DNA of 64,000 nucleotides from Gordonia sediminis (GTDB lineage: Bacteria; Actinomycetota; Actinomycetes; Mycobacteriales; Mycobacteriaceae), in the NCBI GenBank assembly GCA_004193205.1, contig RZUM01000002.1, forward strand, positions 496,001 to 560,000, given 5' to 3'. The notes below the pieces were generated by a model. It did no database searches. It was not told the DNA's origin and saw nothing but the letters and a program-made list of their open reading frames with translations. The position numbers and the translations under genes were made by a program. Positions within the stretch are counted from its first letter, which is position 1, and each line of letters opens with the position of its first letter. This document shows positions 34,484 through 43,111 of the stretch, one piece after another.

Positions 34484-36433
34484 TCAGCTCACGCCCGCGC
34501 CGTGCACGACGTCCCGGATCGCATCGACGGCTTCGGGGTTCTCTGCGCTCGACAGATCCCCCGGGTCGGTGCCGATGGCGGCAGCGCGGACGGCACGCCG
34601 CAGAATCTTGGCGGATCGGGTCTTGGGGAGAGCGTCGACGGTCCATACCTTGGCCGGCGCGAACGGCTTCCCGACACTCGTTGCGACGAGTTGGCGCAGT
34701 TCCTCGGAAACACCGTCGGTGTCGGCGCCGGCCCGCGGAACCCAGAACGCCCAGACGGTCTCGCCCTTCTTGGGGTCCGGCACACCGACCGCGGCAGCCT
34801 CGGCGACCGCCGGGTGCGTGGTGAGCACGGATTCCACCTCGGCTGGGGCGAGGCGCTTACCGGCGACGTTCATGACGTCGTCGGAGCGGCCCAAGATGTA
34901 CCACTGATCGCCGTCGATGAGGGCGAAGTCGCCGTGACACCACATGCCGGGGAACGTGGACCAGTAAGACTCCAGGTAGCGGTCCCGGTCACGCCAGACA
35001 CCGCGCGTCATCGCCGGCCACGGCTGGCGGCAGACGAGTTCACCGATACTGCCGCGCAACGGTTTTCCGTCGTCGTCGACGACGTCGACATCCATCCCGA
35101 GGGACGGTCCGCCCAGCGAGCAACTCGGGATCGGTTCGACCGGGTACGGCGCGAGGAACGACCCGCCGACCTCGGTACCCCCGGAGAAGTTGATGACGGG
35201 CACCCGCCCACCGAACACGGTGTCGGCCAACCAGTCATAGGAGTCCGGGTCCCACGGTTCGCCGGTGGATCCGAGCACATGGACCGACGACAGGTCGCGT
35301 TGAGCGATGTCGGCGAGTGGGGTCGATTTGAGTGCACGGATCAGCGTCGGCGAGACGCCAAGCATGGTGATCGCGTGACGTTGCACCAGATCCCACAGGC
35401 GGCAGGTGTCCGGGACGTCGGGCGAGCCCTCGTACAGCACCAGAGTGGCGCCGTTGGCGTGGGTGCCGAAGGCCGCCAAGGGTCCCATGACCCATCCCAT
35501 GTCGGTGATCCAGCAGAATCGGTCGCCGGCGTTGATGTCGAAGGAGTAGCCGACCTCGGTCGCGACCTTGATGGTGAAGCCGGCGTGAGTGTGGACTGCG
35601 CCCTTGGGTTTTCCGGTGGTGCCCGAGGTGTAGCCGAGCATCAGGGTCTGCATGGCCGGGAACGATTGGAACTCGTGCGGTGCGCGATCGGCGGCGGCGA
35701 CCGCATCCCACGCGGCCACGTCGGCAGCTGTATCAGCGAAATCGCCTTTACTGCCGATGTTGTCGACGACGATGACGGATTGGACCGTCGGTGTCTGCGG
35801 CAGCGCCTTGGCGAGTTCGCCGATCATGTCGACGGTCCGGCCACGTCGAATGGTTCCGTCGGCGACGACGACTGCCTTGACTTCCGCGTCGTTGAGGCGG
35901 GAGGCGATGGCCGGTGCGGCGAACCCGGAGAACAGTGGAACCAGGATGGCACCGATGCCGGCCGCGGCATAACAGGCGATCACGGCTTCGGGAATCATCG
36001 GCAGGTAGATCCCCACCGCGTCGCCTTCGCCGATGCCGAGTTCGATGAGGCCGGCGGCGACGCGGCTCACCTGATCCGCGAGATCCCGGTAGGTCAGGGT
36101 GCGGACCGAACCGTCCTCGGCCTCATGGACGATCGCGGGCCGGTCGGCGCCGTCGGCGAGCCACCGGGTGATGCAGGCGTGCACCGCGTTGAAGGTGCCG
36201 CCGACGAACCAATCAGGGAACTCCGGACCCGCCGACGTGTCGAGCACCTTCTCGTAGGGCGTGGCGAAGGGGATGCCGAGGTCCCGAACGGCTGCGTCCC
36301 AATACCATTCGATGTCGGCGACCGAACGCTTGCGCAGGTCGTGGATCGAGTCGACCTGGGCGGACCGCGCCAACCGGGTCACGTTCGCGTTGTCGATGTA
36401 GTCGGGCGTGGGCTGCCACACGTAGTCGCTCAC
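34484..36433 (-). CDS. Acyl-CoA synthetase (acetyl/acetoacetyl-CoA synthetase-like)
   Basis: A 649-residue AMP-forming ligase. N-terminal acetyl-CoA-synthetase-like extension, P-loop LGYTSGTTGKPKGAVHTH, VNFSGGTEVGGS, and the C-terminal lysine in LPKTRSAKILRRAV. It activates a carboxylic acid to its CoA ester. Eleven bases after the upstream acyl-CoA dehydrogenase and nine before the dehydrogenase-like subunit, so it is co-transcribed with both. Acid type is unknown; the acetoacetyl/propionyl-like group accepts short to medium acids. Confidence 0.85.
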   Translation of the reverse strand: MSDYVWQPTPDYIDNANVTRLARSAQVDSIHDLRKRSVADIEWYWDAAVRDLGIPFATPYEKVLDTSAGPEFPDWFVGGTFNAVHACITRWLADGADRPAIVHEAEDGSVRTLTYRDLADQVSRVAAGLIELGIGEGDAVGIYLPMIPEAVIACYAAAGIGAILVPLFSGFAAPAIASRLNDAEVKAVVVADGTIRRGRTVDMIGELAKALPQTPTVQSVIVVDNIGSKGDFADTAADVAAWDAVAAADRAPHEFQSFPAMQTLMLGYTSGTTGKPKGAVHTHAGFTIKVATEVGYSFDINAGDRFCWITDMGWVMGPLAAFGTHANGATLVLYEGSPDVPDTCRLWDLVQRHAITMLGVSPTLIRALKSTPLADIAQRDLSSVHVLGSTGEPWDPDSYDWLADTVFGGRVPVINFSGGTEVGGSFLAPYPVEPIPSCSLGGPSLGMDVDVVDDDGKPLRGSIGELVCRQPWPAMTRGVWRDRDRYLESYWSTFPGMWCHGDFALIDGDQWYILGRSDDVMNVAGKRLAPAEVESVLTTHPAVAEAAAVGVPDPKKGETVWAFWVPRAGADTDGVSEELRQLVATSVGKPFAPAKVWTVDALPKTRSAKILRRAVRAAAIGTDPGDLSSAENPEAVDAIRDVVHGAGVS

Positions 36434-36444
36434 CAGTGCACCTT

Positions 36445-37641
36445 TCAGCTTCGGGGCATGCCGAGCACGCGCTCGGCGGCGATGTTGCGTTGGATGAAGG
36501 TCGATCCACCGGCGATGGCGGTTCCGCGTGCCTGATAGGCGAGGCGCAACCAGCGTTGCTGGGCGGCTGTATCGAAGTCGTCGTCATCATCATCGGCACA
36601 GAGTCCGAATTGACCACCGAAGTCGGTGATTTCGAGACCGAAGTCGGCGATGTCCTCGACCAGCGGGCAGAAGTAGAGCTTGCCGATCGAAGTGACCGGC
36701 CCTGGCGGTTGCCCCGATGCGGCTCCGGTGATCACCCGCTGGCCGATGAGGTAGTGCGTCAACGCGCGCCCGTAAAGGTCGGCGATGCGTTGGCGGATTT
36801 CGGGTTTCGACGACAAAGGGTTTCCGTCGTCGTCGGTGCTGCGCTGGACTTGCTCGACCAGATCGGCGACGGCGCGGGTGGTGTTGACGCGCCCGGTCGC
36901 GATGCCCACGCGTTCAAACGCCAGGGTGCCCATCGCGACCTTCCAGCCGCCGTCGACCTCGCCGACAACCGCAGAGTCGGGCACGAAGACATCGTCGAGG
37001 AAGACCTCGTTGAACTCGGCCTCGCCGAGCATGTGTTCGAGCGGGCGGACGGTGACGCCGTCGGAGTTCATGGGCAGCAGGAAGTAGGTGATGCCCTTGT
37101 GGCGTTCGTCGCCGCCGGTACGGGCGAGCAGGATGGCGTTGTCGGCGATCTGGGCACGGGAGGTCCAGATCTTCTGGCCCTGGATGCGCCAGCCGCCGTC
37201 GACCTTGGTGGCCTTGGTGCGCAGTGACGCGAGGTCGGAGCCGGATTCGGGTTCGGAGAAGAGTTGGCACCAGATCTCGTCACCCTTCAGAATCGGTGCG
37301 AGATAGCGCTGCTTCTGCTCGTCGTTGCCGAAGGCGACGATGGTCGGGCCGGCGAAGTCCTCACCGATGATGTTCAGCCGATCCGGTGCGCCGGCGCGAT
37401 CCATCTCCTCGTTGAAGATGGCCTTGATCTTCGCATCCGCTCCCGCGCCACCGAACTCCGTCGGCCACGACAATCCGGCAAACCCGGCGTCGAACAGCTT
37501 TCGTTGCCATACCGACCAGAACCCGCGCTTGTCCTCGAGTCGTGTGGGCTCGGGCCACGGCAGGGTGGGCAAAACCTCGGTCAACCAGTCGCGAACACGG
37601 GTCCGGAACTGCGCCTCGTCCGGCGAATCGCTCAGATCCAT
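36445..37641 (-). CDS. Acyl-CoA dehydrogenase, likely large subunit of a heterotetramer
   Basis: 398 residues with SEPESGSDLASL (FAD loop), GQKIWTS and GTAIAGGSTFIQRNIAAERVLG at the C-terminus. The position of the usual Glu in TSEIQRN is Phe (STFIQRN), which points to an internal base (FERVG region), as in heterotetrameric dehydrogenases of the steroid side-chain type. ATG 37641 is preceded by GGAGG. It is divergent from the MaoC pair, with operator site F between them. Together these make a dehydrogenase/hydratase unit for a bulky acyl-CoA. Confidence 0.82.
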   Translation of the reverse strand: MDLSDSPDEAQFRTRVRDWLTEVLPTLPWPEPTRLEDKRGFWSVWQRKLFDAGFAGLSWPTEFGGAGADAKIKAIFNEEMDRAGAPDRLNIIGEDFAGPTIVAFGNDEQKQRYLAPILKGDEIWCQLFSEPESGSDLASLRTKATKVDGGWRIQGQKIWTSRAQIADNAILLARTGGDERHKGITYFLLPMNSDGVTVRPLEHMLGEAEFNEVFLDDVFVPDSAVVGEVDGGWKVAMGTLAFERVGIATGRVNTTRAVADLVEQVQRSTDDDGNPLSSKPEIRQRIADLYGRALTHYLIGQRVITGAASGQPPGPVTSIGKLYFCPLVEDIADFGLEITDFGGQFGLCADDDDDDFDTAAQQRWLRLAYQARGTAIAGGSTFIQRNIAAERVLGMPRS

Positions 37642-37678
37642 CAGGAACCTCCACATCGTTACGGACCAACGTTACAAT

Positions 37679-37689
37679 AGGTCAGACCA
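37679..37689. promoter_or_regulatory. FadR-type operator, site F
   Basis: AGGTCAGACCA with AT-rich right flank (AAAAAAT), in the 68-bp gap between divergent acyl-CoA dehydrogenase and MaoC genes and 21 bp before the MaoC ATG. Confidence 0.65.
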
Positions 37690-37709
37690 AAAAATCTAGG
37701 GAGGTTTCG

Positions 37710-38171
37710 ATGACGACCCCAGCAGTGTCCGCGATACCGGTCGGGACCGTCCTCGACGTCGTATCGTTCGAGGTAGAGGCCGGAAAAGTGCGTGAGTTCG
37801 CGCGCGCGACACACGCCGAGCATCCGGTCCACACCGATGCCGAGGCGGCGTCGGCAGCCGGATTCTCGTCGATTCCGGCAACCCCGACGCACGTCGTCGT
37901 GGCCGGCCACCATCGCAATCAGCAGGAGTTCGTCGCCGCTCTCGGGCTGGCGATCGAGCGGGTGGTGGTCGGTTCGGTGGAGTGGGACTACACGCGACCC
38001 CTGGTCATCGGCGACCGGCTGACCGGTACGCGGCGGGTCGTCGACGACACCACCCGCGACGGCAGGCGCGGCGGCACGATGCGGCTGGTGACGCTGGAGA
38101 CCTCGTGGGTCGACGACACGGGCGAAACCGCCGTGACACAACGCGAAGTGCTCATCGAGAGGGGTGCGTGA
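37710..38171 (+). CDS. MaoC-like hot-dog protein, N-terminal-type subunit
   Basis: A 153-residue hot-dog fold protein of the FAS1-like dehydratase/MaoC N-terminal type (GAGKVREFARAT-like segment, ATPTHVVVAGHH, VVGSVEWDYTRPLVIGD). It lacks the catalytic motif found in the next gene and is expected to form a two-subunit hydratase with it, as ChsH1/ChsH2 or HadAB do. AGGGAGG lies just before ATG 37710. Its stop overlaps the next ATG by one base. Substrate likely a bulky enoyl-CoA from the divergent dehydrogenase. Confidence 0.8.
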   Translation: MTTPAVSAIPVGTVLDVVSFEVEAGKVREFARATHAEHPVHTDAEAASAAGFSSIPATPTHVVVAGHHRNQQEFVAALGLAIERVVVGSVEWDYTRPLVIGDRLTGTRRVVDDTTRDGRRGGTMRLVTLETSWVDDTGETAVTQREVLIERGA

Positions 38172-38572
38172 TGACCCGGACACTGATTGCCCTGGCCGCC
38201 GGCCAGGAACTCGAGCCGCGGGTGATCGGCCCGATCACCCAGACCGACATCGTCCGGTTCGCCGGTGCCGGCGGCGACTTCAACCCGCTGCATCACGACG
38301 ACGAGTACGCCCGTCGCGCAGGCCTGCCGGGCGTTATCGCGATGGGTCAGATGCAGGCCGGGATGTTGGCGGCGTTCGTGTCCGATCTGGTCGGTGTCGA
38401 GAACCTGCTCGGCTTCTCCGTGCGATTCGCGTCGCCACTGGCAATCGGTGAGACGTTGCGGCTCGGTGGTCGGGTGGAGACTTTGGACAATGGCGTGGCG
38501 GAGCTGCTGGTGGAGGCTGCGGTGGGCGAGCGCGTGGTCGTGTCCGGGAGGGCGCGGGTGCGGACCCTGTAA
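38171..38572 (+). CDS. MaoC-like hydratase, catalytic subunit
   Basis: A 133-residue MaoC-type enoyl-CoA hydratase subunit. The hydratase motif is visible as GAGGDFNPLHHDDEYA (Asp and His catalytic pair), followed by GVIAMGQMQAGML. Translationally coupled to the preceding hot-dog subunit. The pair would hydrate the double bond formed by the divergent heterotetrameric dehydrogenase. A repeat-rich region follows the stop. Confidence 0.83.
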   Translation: MTRTLIALAAGQELEPRVIGPITQTDIVRFAGAGGDFNPLHHDDEYARRAGLPGVIAMGQMQAGMLAAFVSDLVGVENLLGFSVRFASPLAIGETLRLGGRVETLDNGVAELLVEAAVGERVVVSGRARVRTL

Positions 38573-39049
38573 GGGGCTCGACCGGCGGGACTCATCTACC
38601 CGCTGGTCAAGTAGCCGCGTCCCAACCGCTGGTCGAGTGCCGCGGCCCAACCGCTGGTCGAGTAGCCACCACCGAGCGCAGCGAGGCGGAGGCGTATCGA
38701 GACCACTCACGAACGATCTCGATACAGTCGTCGCAAACTCCTCCCTACTCGATCAACGATAGGGAACTCGACCAGCGATGGGACGCGAGCAGCGACGGGA
38801 TCTCGACCGGCGAGACCCGTCTACTCGCTGGTAGCCGCCACCGAACGGACCCACCCAACCGCTGGTCGAGTAGCCACCACCGAGCGCAGCGAGGCGGAGG
38901 CGTATCGAGACCACTCACGAGCGATCTCGATACGGTCGTCGCAAACTCCTCCCTACTCGATCGGCGATAGGGCCGATCTGAGATGGGGATCTCGAACAGG
39001 CGGCAGGGGGGAACTCGACCAGCGATAAGGGCCGACCAGCGACGGGAGC
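38573..39049. repeat. 477-bp gene-free region with duplicated 119-bp repeat
   Basis: Two copies of a 119-bp unit (38646-38764 and 38854-38972), about 97 percent identical, lie between the convergent MaoC and oxidoreductase genes. Each copy contains CGTATCGAGA and TCTCGATACG as an inverted repeat (one base differs in the first copy) plus CCGCTGGTCGAGTAG. Several further CTCGACCAGCGA fragments flank them. No gene is visible. The copies may act as transcription terminators or be REP-like elements. Confidence 0.85.
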
Positions 39050-40027
39050 TCAGGGAACCAGAACCACCTTGCCGAACTCACCGCCCGCTTCCAGGCGGCG
39101 GTGTGCCTCGGCCGCGTCGTCGAGCGGAAAGGTGTGCGAGATGGTCGGGGGCGCAACGCCTCCGGCGTCGACCAGCGACAGCAGGCCATGAAAGTCTTCC
39201 GGTCCACCCATGGTGGTCCCCAGCAGGCTGTACTGCCCGAAGAAGAACTTCCGCACGTCGATGTCGACATGCTCGGCCACGTTCGCGCCGAGCACAACGA
39301 GGCGTCCACCGGGTCGCATGGCAGCGAGCGATCGGTCCCACAGGCCAACCGGATCGAGGATCACGTCGAATCCGGTCCCGTTGGGCGAGAGCTTCTTTGC
39401 GGCCTCCGGCCAGGATTCCTCGGTATGCAGAACCCCGCCGGCGGCACCGGCGGCCCGGGCGCGCTCGAGCTTCTCCCCCGACGACGCGGTGACATAGGTC
39501 GTGGCACCGATCGCCGACGCCAACGACAGCGCCATCGTCGAGACACCGCCGCCCGCACCGATGATCAAAAGCGACTCCCCGGCCCGCAGACCGGCGCGGC
39601 TGACGAGTGCCCGGTAGGACGTCACGCCCACCAACGGCAGTGCGGCCGCCTGTTCCCAGGTGAACCCGGTTGGCTTGGGCGCCAGGCATTCTTCGGGGAC
39701 ACTGACGTATTCGGCATAGGTGCCCGGCCGGTGATCACCCAGGATCTCGAATCCCGTTGCCGGCGCATCGGTGCGCTCGCCCCAGAACAGCGACGGAAGG
39801 ATGACGACCTCGTCGCCGGTGTCGGTGCGTGTCCCGGCACCATCGGCACCCGGGGTATGCGGCAGCGGCGACTTGTACTGACCGCGCCGCACCAGCACGT
39901 CATGCCAATTGAGAGCGCTGGCATGCAATTTCACGGTCACCCAGCCCAGCCTCGTCTCCGGGTCGTCGACACGCGCGGGTACCAGCACGTCGGGCTCACC
40001 GAAGCTCGACATCACAATCGCTTTCAA
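39050..40027 (-). CDS. Zinc-type alcohol dehydrogenase/quinone reductase-like (MDR) protein
   Basis: A 325-residue medium-chain dehydrogenase/reductase of the quinone oxidoreductase group: no zinc-ligand cysteine cluster, N-terminal SALNWHDVLVRRGQY, nucleotide-binding LLIIGAGGGVSTMAL. Such enzymes reduce enones or enoyl thioesters with NADPH. It is the last gene of a three-gene group with the thioesterase-like gene (4-nt overlap) and the phosphatase. Possible role in reducing an unsaturated pathway intermediate; substrate unknown. Confidence 0.78.
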   Translation of the reverse strand: MKAIVMSSFGEPDVLVPARVDDPETRLGWVTVKLHASALNWHDVLVRRGQYKSPLPHTPGADGAGTRTDTGDEVVILPSLFWGERTDAPATGFEILGDHRPGTYAEYVSVPEECLAPKPTGFTWEQAAALPLVGVTSYRALVSRAGLRAGESLLIIGAGGGVSTMALSLASAIGATTYVTASSGEKLERARAAGAAGGVLHTEESWPEAAKKLSPNGTGFDVILDPVGLWDRSLAAMRPGGRLVVLGANVAEHVDIDVRKFFFGQYSLLGTTMGGPEDFHGLLSLVDAGGVAPPTISHTFPLDDAAEAHRRLEAGGEFGKVVLVP

Positions 40028-40830
40028 GCCTGCCTCCGTTGCACGATCACCGTCGCCAGGGCACAGGGTTTTCCGGACGCGTTCAGCGCGGTCACCCGGA
40101 TCACCGCCATCGACCGTCCCCGATGCCGGACATCGGAGCGGAAGGTGACGACGTTGCGGGCATCGCCGGGACGCACGTAGGCGATATCGATACTGGTGGT
40201 GCGGAATTGGCTGTCACCGTCGATGGCAGAAAGTGCCGCATTCTCACACCCGATGATCAACACACCACCATGGACGTCGCCCTTCCCGTTGGGCGAGAAT
40301 GTCGTCGGGGGCATCTCGACGACGCCCTTTTCCACCTGGCGAAAGCCCAACGCATCACGAACTGAGACATTGTCGGGCGGAGCGATCACCGGAACACTCG
40401 GGCTGGTCGGTGCGGCATCGACGGGGATGAGGTGCGATCGTTGAGTAACCAACGCGACGACATTTCCATATCCGTCGACCACCGATCCGCGCGTGGTCGC
40501 TCCGCCAGGGTACCGAGCCACCAATTCACCCGTCACAGACATCGGCGGACCAATGGTCGGAGGATCGGCCAGAAGATCGACCCGGATACCCAGACTCACC
40601 GGCCAATACCCGTCCGGTCGTCCTGCGGCGACGACATAGCCGGTCACATCGTCGAGGGGCACACCGAGCGCGCCCCGGCTCCCTGACACCGAATCCTGCA
40701 GCCATGAACCGGATTCCATCGACAGTTCGGTGGATTGCGGACCCAGCCGGACCGCGCTCACCCGCAGCAGCGACTCGGCGCCGGACACCACGAAGTCGGC
40801 TCGGCCGATGTCGATCATCGGCTCAGCCAT
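40024..40830 (-). CDS. Double hot-dog thioesterase-like protein (PaaI type)
   Basis: 268 residues with two hot-dog-like halves. The second contains NGKGDVHGGVLIIGCENA, the region corresponding to the PaaI thioesterase HGG motif. It would hydrolyse an acyl-CoA, perhaps rescuing CoA from stalled intermediates. ATG 40830 overlaps the phosphatase stop by 8 nt; ATG 40842 is possible. The downstream oxidoreductase start overlaps its stop by 4 nt. Confidence 0.65.
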   Translation of the reverse strand: MAEPMIDIGRADFVVSGAESLLRVSAVRLGPQSTELSMESGSWLQDSVSGSRGALGVPLDDVTGYVVAAGRPDGYWPVSLGIRVDLLADPPTIGPPMSVTGELVARYPGGATTRGSVVDGYGNVVALVTQRSHLIPVDAAPTSPSVPVIAPPDNVSVRDALGFRQVEKGVVEMPPTTFSPNGKGDVHGGVLIIGCENAALSAIDGDSQFRTTSIDIAYVRPGDARNVVTFRSDVRHRGRSMAVIRVTALNASGKPCALATVIVQRRQA

Positions 40831-41566
40831 CGACTGCCCCATTCGACGAGTCTTCGTGGTCGATGAAGCGACTCATCCACTGTTCCAGTCGCGCCACATC
40901 CCCGCCGTTGGCCGAGAACCAGCCCCACGGGCCACCGGGTGCGGAATCCACTTCGGCCAGAACGAGTTCGATCGCCGGGCCAGGCGACCGGAAGATCTGA
41001 TGATCGACCGTGACCGCGGCCGGTAGCTTGTTGCGCTCGTGCATCCGCCCATAGACGCCGGCGATCGCGAGTTCGGTGCGCTCATAGTCGTCGACGATGG
41101 ACTCGCGTTCGACGCCGGCCAAGGCCAGTGTCGTCGCGACGACGATGCCGGTGCGGTCTTTTCCGGCCGCACAGTGCACGAGCGTCGGACCGGACAGACT
41201 GAACTGATTGATCGCCGCGGCCACCCGATCGGCCGCCTCGCCCATGACGTTGCGGTAGACATCGATCAGCGGGCGTTCCACCGCCCGGTCGAGCCGAGCG
41301 CCAGAGAACAACGGTGCGGAAATGCGTTCGACATCATCGGGCCACCCGAATCCGGCCTTCGCCGCTTCACCGGCTGCCCGGAGATCGATCACCACCGACG
41401 GCGGCCAGCGGTGGTCGCCATCAGGCTGGTGGTCGCCCGGATACGGCGCGTCGCTGCGTAGGAGGACATCTGTTCGGGTGCGCCCACCGCGAGTGGTCGG
41501 CAGTCCGCCGAGATCTCGCAGATTGACCACTGTCCGCAGCTCGTGCGTGTTCGACGCTTCGGTCAT
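40823..41566 (-). CDS. Tyrosine/serine protein phosphatase (PtpB-like)
   Basis: A 247-residue dual-specificity-like phosphatase with the P-loop HCAAGKDRTG and N-terminal NLRDLGGL, as in M. tuberculosis PtpB and related Y_phosphatase3 proteins. The catalytic cysteine is in HCAAGKDR. Operator site G lies 38 bp upstream. It may dephosphorylate a phospho-intermediate or protein; presence in a CoA-catabolism operon is unusual. A decayed relative lies 2 kb away at 43.1-43.8 kb. Confidence 0.82.
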   Translation of the reverse strand: MTEASNTHELRTVVNLRDLGGLPTTRGGRTRTDVLLRSDAPYPGDHQPDGDHRWPPSVVIDLRAAGEAAKAGFGWPDDVERISAPLFSGARLDRAVERPLIDVYRNVMGEAADRVAAAINQFSLSGPTLVHCAAGKDRTGIVVATTLALAGVERESIVDDYERTELAIAGVYGRMHERNKLPAAVTVDHQIFRSPGPAIELVLAEVDSAPGGPWGWFSANGGDVARLEQWMSRFIDHEDSSNGAVDG

Positions 41567-41603
41567 CCACCTGGTCCCTTCTGACCCCAACCACCGTGCT
41601 ATT

Positions 41604-41614
41604 TGGTCTTACCA
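41604..41614. promoter_or_regulatory. FadR-type operator, site G
   Basis: TGGTCTTACCA inside ATTTGGTCTTACCATAC, upstream of the phosphatase operon and of the GntR remnant on the other strand. Very close in sequence to site A. Confidence 0.65.
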
Positions 41615-41640
41615 TACAAAATCGACCGGTGGAAAGCCGA

Positions 41641-42021
41641 GTCGAGACCAAGCACGGGGCGAGGTGGTGCTCGATCGTGTCGCGGCCGACAGCATTGATG
41701 TTCATGAGTCCGGTCGATCTGCAACTCCAGGGCTGGGCGTCGGGAACACCAATGCTCCTCGAATCCCGGCCGGTCAGCGAGCCCTGGTGCGCGTACTTCG
41801 CCGCGGACCGGCGCACCGACGACGAGGAGCACCGCGACCGCGAGACTATGTCACGCTCCCTCGAGGCCCACCGCGCGATCACGCCGGCGATCGACGATCG
41901 TGACTGCGGGCGTGCGTACCAACTGATGACGCAGCACGCCCACACGCCTCCCATGATTGAACCCGTTCCCGATGGCGATGCCGATGCCGATGCCGGAGCA
42001 GACCAACCTCGGCGGGCATGA
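41641..42021 (+). pseudogene. Remnant of a GntR/FCD regulator
   Basis: The plus-strand frame here contains two pieces that resemble an FCD domain: MLLESRPVSEPWCAYFAADR (first FCD helix, compare LLETREAIEPACAALA in the intact regulator) and SLEAHRAITPAIDDRDCGRAY (last helix, compare HKTITDAIKAGD). The middle of the FCD domain and the DNA-binding winged helix are missing. Operator site G lies just upstream, as expected for a former autoregulated gene. The frame ends in an Asp/Ala-rich tail. Assignment is from motif comparison only. Confidence 0.45.
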
Positions 42022-42110
42022 ACCCACAGGGGCGTTGTCGAGGTCACGTGTCAATGGACAGTGGGAGTGCGAGCGCTCTTTGCACACCAAGAAGTGCTGG
42101 CAGGAGGGGA

Positions 42111-42443
42111 TCAGTGAGCCTGCAGCGCGGCGCCGAGACCACGTCGGTTGAGGCTGACCTCGAGGCTCTTGCTCGACTTGTGGTCCCTCAGCCAGGCGCG
42201 AACGCCCTCGATCTGCTCGTCGCGGGATGCGTCGAGGAGGTGCAAGCTGGACAGCAGTTGACCTGCAAGGACAGGAGTCGGCATCTCCGCGCCGGCAGGC
42301 ACGAATACGTCGTCGTCCCACAGACGATTCGAAATACCCATGTCGCTGTTCCAACCGTTCGCCGAAATGCTGACAATACCCTGACGGACCTGCAAAGTCC
42401 CATGTACGCACACCGTAACCCGATTTGCGCAACTGCGCGACAC
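42111..42443 (-). CDS. Small protein downstream of the ADP-ribosyltransferase gene, possible immunity/antitoxin
   Basis: A 110-residue frame with GTG start at 42443, ending RRGLGAALQAH. The interior (VRQGIVSISANG, WDDDVFVPAG, SLHLLDASRDEQIEGVRAWL) reads like a real soluble protein, but I recognise no family. It begins 21 bp after the stop of the ADP-ribosyltransferase-like gene on the same strand, so the two could be a toxin and its neutraliser. The start codon is uncertain; a later GTG near codon 11 is possible. Confidence 0.45.
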   Translation of the reverse strand: MSRSCANRVTVCVHGTLQVRQGIVSISANGWNSDMGISNRLWDDDVFVPAGAEMPTPVLAGQLLSSLHLLDASRDEQIEGVRAWLRDHKSSKSLEVSLNRRGLGAALQAH

Positions 42444-42464
42444 CTCGCCCCGAAAACATGCACG

Positions 42465-43052
42465 TCACAAAGGTGCAACCGCCACCCGAATAGTCGGGAT
42501 CTCCGCAGAGTCATCCGCCGCGACAACAGTGAGGACAACCATCGACGGCAGCAGCAATTCGCCCTGGTGTGCCAACTCGGGCCGTCCGACTGCTGCCACC
42601 CACAGCGCGCGAACACCTGCCGAAACACACACTTCGAGGAGGACAGCGCCACCACCCAGTGCGGGCCGTGTGAACTCCTCGATCGCGACGTCGCGGAACA
42701 CCGATGTGGCGAAAAAGCCGTGGAGGGCGATCTGCCGCCCCACGAACTGGCCGAAGGTACTGTTGTCCACGCCGAAAGCCTTGGTGGCGCTGCGCACACC
42801 ACGGTAGACCCGAACCGGCCGTTTGAGAGCATGCTGCTCTATCAAGACGTCGAGGATGTCGGCCCGCTCGACCATGTACAGATCGTCGGATTCACCACGC
42901 GCTATCGCCTGGAACGCCTCGTAGGTGCGGTCGTCCCGCTGCCACTCTTCAATGACCCTGCGTTGCTCCTCATCAAGACTGCGCCCTGCGTACTCGTCGT
43001 TGAGGACACGGGCAGCGGCGGCACCCTCTGCGTGGGTCGGGCCTCCGATCAC
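42465..43052 (-). CDS. ADP-ribosyltransferase exoenzyme-like domain protein
   Basis: A 195-residue product from a GTG at 43052 (the frame continues upstream to 43226 through the decayed phosphatase). It has the R-S-E signature of ADP-ribosyltransferase toxins: VYRGVRS (Arg84), FFATS (residues 113-117) and QGELLLPS with a QxE pair (163-165). QxE enzymes of the C3-like group usually modify asparagine or glutamine-like acceptors, whereas ExE enzymes modify arginine (family knowledge). No signal peptide or other domain precedes it, so it may be the truncated C-terminus of a larger toxin. A small frame follows directly downstream. Confidence 0.55.
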   Translation of the reverse strand: MIGGPTHAEGAAAARVLNDEYAGRSLDEEQRRVIEEWQRDDRTYEAFQAIARGESDDLYMVERADILDVLIEQHALKRPVRVYRGVRSATKAFGVDNSTFGQFVGRQIALHGFFATSVFRDVAIEEFTRPALGGGAVLLEVCVSAGVRALWVAAVGRPELAHQGELLLPSMVVLTVVAADDSAEIPTIRVAVAPL

Positions 43053-43111
43053 CCCGTCATCGTGTGGTGATGGCGTCAGCGTCGGGCCTTCCGGTGGTGG
43101 CGGAGAATCGT

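Noticed and set aside
34469-36535. 688-codon plus-strand frame opposite the acyl-CoA synthetase
   Set aside because: The minus strand has the complete AMP-binding motifs; the plus translation is Asp/Gly/Arg-rich shadow sequence.
26837-38572. Steroid degradation cluster
   Set aside because: ChsE/ChsH-like genes are present, but no KstD, KshA, HsaC or KstR-type operators were seen; BadH/BadI-like genes point to a simple alicyclic ring instead.
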